64,000 bases of DNA from Leptobrachium leishanense (Eukaryota > Chordata > Amphibia > Anura > Megophryidae), in contig CM019069.1 in the NCBI GenBank assembly GCA_009667805.1, positions 48,628,153-48,692,152 of the forward strand. Direction: 5' to 3'. This document shows, piece after piece, positions 56,360-64,000 of the stretch (within the stretch, counting starts at the first letter, position 1; the number at the start of each line of letters is the position of its first letter). A program made the position numbers and the translations under genes. The notes beneath the pieces were generated by a model. That model made no database searches and was not told the DNA's origin. It saw only the letters and a list, made by a program, of their open reading frames with translations.

Positions 56360-57442
56360 CAGGGCCGGCCCAAGACATTGTGCTGCCTGGAGCGAAGTCA
56401 AATGCTGCCCCCCCCCACCACCACGTAACCCCAAAATACGCCCACGTGACACATCCATTGTGTTAGATCATGATATATATCGCCAGCTCACATGGGTAAA
56501 TATTGACAGCCCAGCTCACATGGGTATATATTGCCAGCTCACATGGGTAAATATTGACAGCCCAGCTCACATGGGTATATATTGCCAGCTCACATGGGTA
56601 TATATTGCCAGCTCACATGGGTATATATTGCCAGCTCACTTGGGTATGTATTGCCCACAGTCTCATGGGTATATATTGCCAGCCCAGCTCACATGGGTAT
56701 ATATTACCAGCTCACATGGGTATATATTGCCAGCTCACATGGGTATATATTGCCAGCCCAGCTCACATGGGTATATATTGCCAGCCCAGCTCACGTGGGT
56801 ATATTTAGTTGCCCCAGCTCACTTGGGTATCTCTCATGGGTATATATTATATGCTTGGGTATGCTACCCCCCCAGCTCACATGGGTATATATTGCCAGCC
56901 CAACTCATGTGGGTATATATAGTTGCCCCCAGCTCACTTGGGTATCTCTCATGGGTATATATTGTATGCTTGGGTATGCTGCCCCCCCAGCTCACATGGG
57001 TATATATTGCCAGCCCAACTCATGTGGGTATATATAGTTGCCCCCAGCTCACTTGGGTATCTCTCATGGGTATATATTGTATGCTTGGGTATGCTGCCCC
57101 CCCCCCCGCTTACTTTTGCAGACACTCGGCGCTGGCAGTGGCTGGTCCAGTCCTCCACTGCATGCTGAAGAGGAAGACAGAAGATCTATCCGCAGCTGCT
57201 GCCCGCGCTCCCGTGGACGCATGCCTGGCATGCGCGTGGGAGGGTGGGCGTGGTCAGAGGAGGCACGCAGTGTAGCCACACGGTGGCTGCCAAAGTAGAT
57301 GTTGCCGCTGCACTGGTGAAAAAATAGTGAATCGTGAGCGTCGGAAGTCAAGATGGCGGCGGCGGTGGCAAAATTTGCCGCTGTGCAATATTTGCCACCT
57401 GGTGCAAGCGCTCCGCCCTGCTCCATTGTCGGGCCGGCCCTG
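56360..57442. mobile_element. hAT-type element inside family J
   Basis: CAGGGCCGGCCCAAGACA to TGTCGGGCCGGCCCTG with a perfect 8-bp TSD GGTTTCGG (56352-56359; 57443-57450). The uninterrupted family J copy at 9470-10206 has the single target word, giving a paralogous empty site. More than half of the 1,083 bp is a minisatellite; the rest is GC-rich and non-coding. Confidence 0.93.
56481..57100. repeat. minisatellite in hAT element, with higher-order units
   Basis: Basic unit about 24-28 bp, CAGCTCACATGGGTATATAT plus TGCC, about 20 copies. From about 56770 a composite unit of about 117 bp (including ATGCTTGGGTATGCTGCC) repeats nearly three times. Open frames up to 271 codons are repeat artefacts. 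Confidence 0.93.
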
Positions 57443-57803
57443 GGTTTCGGCCAGGACGTTCAGATTTGCCATTAACACCAGCTTTTAAAAGACGTTAAAA
57501 TTATGCACGCAAATGTTGTCCGTTAAAATTTGCGCATAGATTGTAACACCATCTGCGTACCAGCGCAGAAACGCATTTGCGCTCACAATGTTAAGTATAG
57601 GACGCGCAACGTACATTACGCTCGCAAAGGGTTTGCACAGGTTAACCAGCGGTAGACGTTAACGTGCATTTTTTGCGTGGACATTGTAATACGACGTTCT
57701 GCGCGAAGGGTTTTTCCCCTCGCGTTAATGCGTTTTGGCGCATGCGTTAACGTTTGCGCAAAGCAGTTATTAGAGCCCAAGATGTTTCCATTATGCATTA
57801 AAC

Positions 57804-57967
57804 CAGTGGTAACAAAACCCTGCTCCTCAGGTCCCCCTAACAGGCCAGGATTTCCAGGTGATACGATTTTCTGCTCAGTGATTGCAGGATCCAGTCTGCA
57901 TTTCCCCAAGGTGATCCTTAAAATCTGCTCTTTCAGGGGAACTCGAGGACCGGGGTCCAGACCACTG
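57804..57967. mobile_element. hAT-type MITE, family K copy 6
   Basis: CAGTGGTAACAAAACCCTG to GGGGTCCAGACCACTG; flanks CATTAAAC and CATTAGAA (6 of 8). A diverged copy. Confidence 0.75.
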
Positions 57968-58629
57968 CATTAGAACAACTGTCTTAATGTTTGACCAAAC
58001 TTGACTGCCCATTTTTCGATACACTGCTTTAGAATGACCTTCGATATTTGTGGTTCTTCTTCAGATACTTCACTTTTCCGTTCTTTTTCTTTTCGTTTCT
58101 AATTCCAAAGTCTATTCAATTTGTGAATGTATAGAGAAAACAGAAATCACAAATTTGGAAGACCATGACATGTCAAAATGAATGACATACATACCTTTGT
58201 CAAAGTACTTAACACTAGAAGGCACAGCCGTCCAATAATTACGTCATGGGCTGGAATGAGGATTATGCGGTAGGCTTGGAATGGGAAGAACCAGGGGTCA
58301 AGTGGTAAAGAAAAAATAAATAACTGTAGGAACTAACCAAGATTTCTGTCACCCAATTAACATTTAGCAACTCGTACTTAAGACAATCATACATTCAAAT
58401 CTGATATATTTATGAAAATATGTGATTAATCATATATTTATTGTGACAGGGACACAAATGACTGAGCACCAAAACTCAAGCTTTATTGTGTATGAGACCA
58501 ATGCGATCTTAGTTCCTTCTGCAAAAATAGCAGAGGAACTGCTCTCCCATGAGTTCCACCTCAACTTGACACCTGGGATGATGAACACAATGCTGCTAAT
58601 TCGATGTGTGGCTTTGAAGAAAAGAATAT
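57968..58629. other. no gene; degenerate repeat near 58245-58390
   Basis: Contains the third copy of the interspersed repeat recognised near 6800 and 11290 (CCAAGATTTCTG, then CAATTAACATTT). Nothing else. Confidence 0.45.
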
Positions 58630-58935
58630 CAGGGTTATTCAAAGAGAATCGAAAAGCCACCGCACGTTCGGTGACTTTTCGTTCTCTTCAATTCGGTACA
58701 ATTTGGCAATCCCATTTCGGCGACCCTGCGGTGTATTCAGCAAGCAACAAAGGGCTGCTGAAATGCATGGAAAAGTCGCCGCAAACCCGCCGAAAACTCA
58801 CTGCAAAACGAGGGCGAATGCACAGCGAAACCCACAAAAACATCTGGATTAACCCACCGAAAACACCGGAAAAACCCGAGCAGGAGCCGATCACACACAG
58901 CGCAGCCGCCGGATAAATCCGACATTGCAGACATA

Positions 58936-59847
58936 CAGGGTTATCCAAAGAGATCCGAATTGCTTGAGAAAGGTAACCGAATGCTGAAAATCAGCGTTCG
59001 GTTACCTTTCCTGGCCATTCGGCTATCCAGAGAGCAGGCAATTCGCCAAATCCTGGCGAATTGCCTGCACATACGGTGACTGTTCGGTTCCTGTTCGAGG
59101 GCAGTGAAATCCCCATGAAAATGCACTGCTTCGGCTATTCAGAGAACACAAACCAGCAGTGAAAGGTTCCCCTAATGCCCTGCCATTCGGTGGTTTAATT
59201 CGGCAAATTTATTCAGGAGAATCCCATAGACTTCAATGTTAAAAATATTCCCGTTTTAATTCAATATCTAATAAACCGTTCATTATAAAATTCTGCAGCA
59301 AAAAGTCTCTGTATTTATAGATTTTTTAGGATACTTTAAGCATTTTTCAGATTTTTTTATTTTTTTTAAAAAGTCCGATTTTTTTTTTTTTTTTTTTTCA
59401 ATTAACTTATTTTTTTTGTAACAGCCCTCTTTATTATCATTCCCTGGACCTCCTGTGAAAATTTCAGACATTTTCGCTCAGTAGTTTCTTTGCAAACAGC
59501 GTTTCTTTTTCCCAGATTCATACAAATGGTTTTTCTAATTTATTCACTGCCTCCTCTACGTCACAGCTGCTTCGGCTCTGTGTGATTCGGCTCATGTTCG
59601 GCTCCTGTTCGGCTCCTGTTCGGCTTTTTCGAAGGTTAATCCAGATGTTTTTGCTTGTTTTTAAGCATGCATTCGGTTAGTGTTCGTCAGGTTTTCGGCA
59701 GCTTTTCCCTGCAATTCGGGGACCCTGTGCTGTTTGCTGAATACACCGCAGGGTCACCGAAATGCAATCGGCAAAAGGAACCGAATTGAAGAGAACGAAA
59801 AGTCACCGAACGTGCGGTGACTTTTCGAATCTCTTTGGATAACCCTG
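58936..59847. mobile_element. family F copy 8, nested
   Basis: CAGGGTTATCCAAAGAGATC to CTCTTTGGATAACCCTG, 912 bp. Flanks ATA and TAA share only TA, so the TSD is imperfect. It carries the subfamily marker TTATCC (instead of TTATTC) in the terminus. Confidence 0.88.
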
Positions 59848-60162
59848 TAAGGAGGTGAAGAAAAAAAAAACAGTCCGGTTGAATGTTTGAAAAGTGAAAC
59901 GCTGTTTGCAAACAAACTACTGAGCGAAAATGACTGAAATTTACATATGAGATCCAATGAATGATAATAAAAAGGGGTGTTACAGAAAAAAGAAGATAAG
60001 TTTAGAAATAAAAAGAAAAAAAATCAGAAAAAAATTCCAGAAAAAATGCTTAAAAGGTCCTACAAAATCTACAAATAAAGAGACTTTTACTGCAGAATAT
60101 TATAATGAACGGTTTATTAGAAATTGAATTAAAACGGGAATATTTTTAACATTGAAGCCTAT

Positions 60163-61072
60163 CAGGGTTATCCAAAGAGATTCGAAAAGTCACCGCACGT
60201 TCGGTGACTTTTCGTTCTCTTCAATTCGGTTCCTTTTGCCAATTGCATTTCGGTGACCCTGCGGTGTATTCAGCAAAGAGCACAGGGTCCCCGAATTGCA
60301 GGGAAAAGCTGCCGAAAACCTGACGAAAACTAACCGAATGCACGCTGAAAACAAGCAAAAACATCTGGATTAACCTTCGAAAAAACCGAACATGAGCCGA
60401 ACAGGAGCCGAACATGAGCCGAATCACACAGAGCCGAAGCAGCTGTGACGTAGAGGAGGCAGTGAATAAATTAGAAAAACCATTTGTATGAATCTGGGAA
60501 AATGAAACGCTGTTTGCAAAGAAACTACTGAGCGAAAATGTCTGAAATTTTCACAGGAGGTCCAGGGAATGATAATAAAGAGGGCTGTTACAAAAAAAAT
60601 TAGTAAATTGGAAAAAAAAAAAAAAAAATCGGACTTTTTAAAAAAAATAAAAAAAATCTGAAAAATGCTTAAAGTATCCTAAAAAATCTATAAATAAAGA
60701 GACTTTTTGCTGCAGAATTTTATAATGAACGGTTTATTAGATATTGAATTAAAACGGGAATATTTTTAACATTGAAGCCTATGGGATTCTCCTGAATAAA
60801 TTTGCCGAATGAAACCACAGAATGGCAGGACATTAGGGGAACCTTTCACTGCTGGTTTGTGTTCTCTGAATAGCCGAAGCAGTGCTTTATCATGGGGATT
60901 TCACTGCCCTCGAACAGGCACCGAACAGGCACCGTATGTGCAGGCAATTCGCCAGGATTTGGTGTATTGCCTGCTCTCTGAATAGCCGAATGGCCAGGAA
61001 AGGTAACCGAACGCTGATTTTCAGCATTCGGTTACCTTTCTCAAGCAATTCGGATCTCTTTGGATAACCCTG
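60163..61072. mobile_element. family F copy 9, nested, opposite orientation
   Basis: CAGGGTTATCCAAAGAGATT to CTCTTTGGATAACCCTG, 910 bp, TAT at 60160-60162 and 61073-61075. Nearly the exact complement of copy 8, including the private GGTTCCCCTAATG variant. Confidence 0.9.
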
Positions 61073-61356
61073 TATGAGATTCTCCTGAATAAACCTGCCG
61101 AATTAAACTACTGAATGGCAGGGCATTTCGGGAACCTTTCACTGCTGGTTTTTGTTCTCTGAATAGCCAAAGCATTGCTTCTCTATGGGGATTCACTGCC
61201 CTTGAACAGGCACCGAATGTGCAGGCAATTCGCCAAGATTTGGCGAAATGCCTGTTCTCTGGATAGCCGAATGGCCAAGAAAGGTAACCGTACACTGAAT
61301 TTCAGCGTTTGGTTACCTTTCTCCAGCAATTCGGATCTCTTTGACTGACCCTGTAT

Positions 61357-62947
61357 ATTCCAGGAAAAAGTTGGAGAGTGACAAATGGAAAACAGTGTGA
61401 TGGACCTGTGAGAGAGAGGAAGGAAGGGGGGAATTGGGAAAGATATAATGGAAAAAAATAGTGGGGGGATAAAGGGCATGATCTGCCTGGTAGTCTGTTC
61501 TTGAAAAGCATTCGAATTTACAAATCTGGACCAGTACCGCCATATTGGCTGTGCCTTTAGACATGGCCTTTTAGCTCCCTGAGTCAAACGACATATGTAT
61601 GATTTTTATTTTTTGCATTATTTATACTTTCTCTTTTTATATAGAATATGAGAGAAAGCTGCTAATAGCAAGATATTTAAGGCAGTTCTATTCAATACCA
61701 TCAGCCTGTATGGCCTCCGAGGCTCCATTATAAAGGGCACACCACAGGTGTGCGTTAAAAGTTCTTTAGATCCCATTAAATGTGAGAAGGGGGGAGAGAA
61801 GGTCTCGGGCCTGCATTTCTCTGTTAGCGATTCAAAGAGGAAATGTGTATCTCTTTACTGGCAGAATTCCTGTTTCCTCTCCCACACTTCATTACGAGCT
61901 TTTATAAATGTCAATATGTTGCAATTTTCTTAAGAGTCTTTACTATACAATGACTTCCAACTAAAAATATACATAATGATCGCGATAAGTGGGCAAGTAA
62001 TTTAGAGGCATGATTTTTACACAGAACATGGATTTTACAGGTCTGTCTCCAAGAAATGCACTAGTAACCTGCAATTACACCGCACATGCCTGTTATTAGA
62101 GGGAGGGAACAATGATTTTATAGAGTTCTAGCATCCAGCTACCGGCTTCTACTCTATTAACCAATTACAGTTTCACTATGTCGCTTTGTGGAAGAATGAG
62201 CCGTGAACTCGCGTGACATCTATGCACGTGGCAGAAAAAATTCTCCTGCCGTTATCGGTCCTTATGAATTTTTTTTAATATAATTAAGTTGTGTATTTAC
62301 TCATTTTATTTGTCGCTATGTTCATTATATATCATGTTATTGTGTTATCGTAAATGTGAATATTTATATTATAATCTTTTTCAATACTTTGCATAACGTG
62401 CAACACTTTGTTAACCCCTTCACTACCAAGCGCTCTTCGGTGTAAAAATAATATAATAGCATTTATTTCAAATATGGGACGGGACGGGACGATAACAACT
62501 AAACATAGAGTAAAATAGAAATTCCGAATGGAGATTGTTGTACTAGAATAGTTTAAAAAATATAAATGAAAATTTGCCCCTCTTTTACATTTTTTATGTA
62601 TTTGTTTGTCCTTAACAGAAATGTTGTTGGAATGAAAGGTTCTGAATTCTAGATGGTGTCCCTTATTTTACACGTCACATAGGGTCTGCATTATTATCAC
62701 GCAAAAATAAATTGTCTTTGTGTCAAATACAATAAATGAGATGCAGACATATAATAAAATATTCAGATCTCCTACTTATGGGGGTTTGTATTGATCATAC
62801 TTAGATTATTAACAATGCAGCTTCCAGAAAATACCAATAGAATATAAAAATATCTGTATGTGACATAATGCCTGCATATGGAAATTACAGTAACACCTTG
62901 TATCTGTACTGTAAAGGGATTTTCAGTCATTATAACCCCCTGACTCT
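61357..62947. other. 1.6 kb without recognised gene
   Basis: Includes a short GGGACGGGACGGGACG run near 62476. No exon, RNA gene or element ends recognised. Confidence 0.5.
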
Positions 62948-64000
62948 TATCCCTGTAGAGCAGTGAATAACCGCAGAGCTCTCCTTGTATTCTGCCCTCT
63001 CCCTGAATATTGTAATACAGCAGTGAGTGACCCCAGAGCTCTCCTTGTATTCTGCCATCTCCCTGAATATTGTAATACAGCAGTGAGTGACCCCAGAGCT
63101 CTCCCTGTATTCTGCCCTCTCCCTGAATATTGTAATACAGCAGTGAGTGACCCCAGAGCTCTCCCTGTATTCTGCCCTCTCCCTGAATATTGTAATACAG
63201 CAGAGAGGGACCCCAGAGCTCTCTCTGTATTCTGCCCTCTCCCTGAATATTGTAATACAGCAGTGAGTGACCCCAGAGCTCTCCTTGTATTCTGCCCTCT
63301 CCCTGAATATTGTAATACAGCAGTGAGTGACCCCAGAGCTCTCCTTGTATTCTGCCCTCTCCCTGAATATTGTAATACAGCAGTGAGTGACCCCAGAGCT
63401 CTCCCTGTATTCTGCCCTCTCCCTGAATATTGTAATACAGCAGTGAGTGACCCCAGAGCTCTCCCTGTATTCTGCCCTCTCCCTGAATATTGTAATACAG
63501 CAGAGAGGGACCCCAGAGCTCTCCCTGTATTCTGCCCCCTCCCTGAATATTGTAATACAGCAGTGAGTGACCCCAGAGCTCTCCCTGTATTCTGCCCTCT
63601 CCCTGAATATTGTAATACAGCAGTGAGTGAGTGACCCCAGTGCTCTCCCTGTATTCTGCCCCCTCCCTGAATATTGTAATACAGCAGTGAGTGACCCCAG
63701 AGCTCTCCCTGTATTCTGCCCTCTCCCTGAATATTGTAATACAGCAGTGAGTGACCCCAGTGCTCTCCCTGTAGTCTGCCCTCTCCCTGAATATTGTAAT
63801 ACAGCAGTGAGTGACCCCAGAGCTCTCCCTGCATTCTGCCCTCTCCCTGAATATTGTAATACAGCAGTGAGTGACCCCAGAGCTCTCCCTGTATTCTGCC
63901 CTCTCCCTGAATATTGTAATACAGCAGTGAGTGACCCCAGAGCTCTCCCTGTATTCTGCCCCCTCCCTGAATATTGTAATACAGCAGTGAGTGACCCCAG
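62948..64000. repeat. 60-bp minisatellite with 300-bp higher-order repeat, running off the window
   Basis: About 17.5 units of a 60-bp motif containing TGAATATTGTAATACAGCAG and GACCCCAGAGCTCTCC. A 4-bp insertion (extra GTGA) near 63629 is the only obvious phase break. Sixty is a multiple of three, so frames of 223 (+) and 295 (-) codons stay open. These are artefacts, with no start context or domain. Confidence 0.97.

Larger units (their letters stand above)
55948..57778. mobile_element. CpG-rich DNA transposon, family J copy 2, hosting a hAT
   Basis: GGGCTCTATTAACTGCTTCG to AGCAGTTATTAGAGCCC; after removing the hAT and one TSD it is about 740 bp, as in copy 1 (9470-10206). Shared internal phrases include CGGGCTGGTGTATTTGG and ATTAACACCAGCTTTT. 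The TSD is not clear. Confidence 0.8.
58630..61353. mobile_element. family F copy 7, hosting two further F copies
   Basis: CAGGGTTATTCAAAGAGAAT to CTCTTTGACTGACCCTG with TAT on both sides (58627-58629; 61354-61356). Its sequence is interrupted at 58936-59847 and 60163-61072. The three remaining pieces (58630-58935, about 59848-60162, about 61073-61353) join into one F element of about 0.9 kb in reverse orientation. Confidence 0.88.

Noticed and set aside
56460..57275. 271-codon and overlapping frames (repeated HMGIYC-type peptide)
   Set aside because: Translation of the hAT minisatellite; several frames are open at once.
58630..61353. Simple tandem arrangement of three F elements
   Set aside because: Pieces of the outer copy continue across both inner copies and the TAT duplications match as nested, so nesting fits better.
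62947..63834. 223- and 295-codon ORFs
   Set aside because: A 60-bp tandem repeat keeps frames open automatically; no homology to a repeat protein recognised.
62948..64000. CRISPR-like regular array
   Set aside because: Units are contiguous with no unique spacers, and the context is vertebrate.

Overview
This window looks like intronic or intergenic DNA from a large, repeat-rich vertebrate genome, most likely an anuran amphibian. The reasons are its overall AT-richness, the near absence of host exons, and the dense mixture of cut-and-paste DNA transposons (hAT, piggyBac, Tc1/mariner, PIF/Harbinger-like), LTR-type sequence and LINE fragments. One interspersed repeat (about 55626-55850) also reads like a very common frog repeat. 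The species call is an inference. No bacterial-style genes, operons, CRISPR arrays, rRNA or confident tRNA genes were seen. There is one 100-base run of N (46093-46192).

Only one host exon can be supported: 55355-55482 (+), a 128-bp exon with good splice sites encoding part of the REM domain of an EPAC-type Rap guanine-nucleotide exchange factor (closest to RAPGEF4 from memory). Everything else with coding character belongs to mobile elements: a broken piggyBac transposase (17366-19792), a decayed LINE reverse transcriptase on the minus strand (43835-45170), a Tc1-like transposase remnant (12463-12790), and an unrecognised frameshifted ORF in a polyadenylated L1-type insertion (689-2474).

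Layout: 1-5 kb, a 28-bp minisatellite and the L1-type insertion with a 16-bp target-site duplication (TSD). 5-16 kb, scattered MITEs, LTR-like pieces and a Tc1 remnant. 16.2-21.8 kb, a complete-ended piggyBac element carrying a hAT element with its own minisatellite. 21.9-29.3 kb, a family with a 3-bp TSD (here called F) hosting two piggyBac MITEs, then a 3-kb hAT hosting a solo LTR with an internal 44-bp VNTR, then another F copy. 29-46 kb, mostly featureless DNA broken by MITEs, F copies, a third piggyBac MITE and the LINE. 46.5-48.9 kb, a Harbinger-like element containing a hAT MITE that contains a second copy of itself in reverse. 49-58 kb, solo LTR, MITEs, an odd 400-bp insertion with terminal repeats, the RAPGEF exon, and a CpG-rich element hosting a third hAT with a minisatellite. 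58.6-61.4 kb, an F element hosting two more F copies in opposite orientations. 62.9 kb to the end, a 60-bp minisatellite with a 300-bp higher-order period.

The genes do not form a pathway; the structure is a stratified record of insertions. Nesting with intact TSDs gives relative ages in at least seven places. The most unusual observations are the self-nested inverted hAT, the recurrent internal minisatellites in three hAT elements (two of them apparently homologous), the 324-bp-period insertion with a 16-bp TSD, and the divergent RAPGEF exon.
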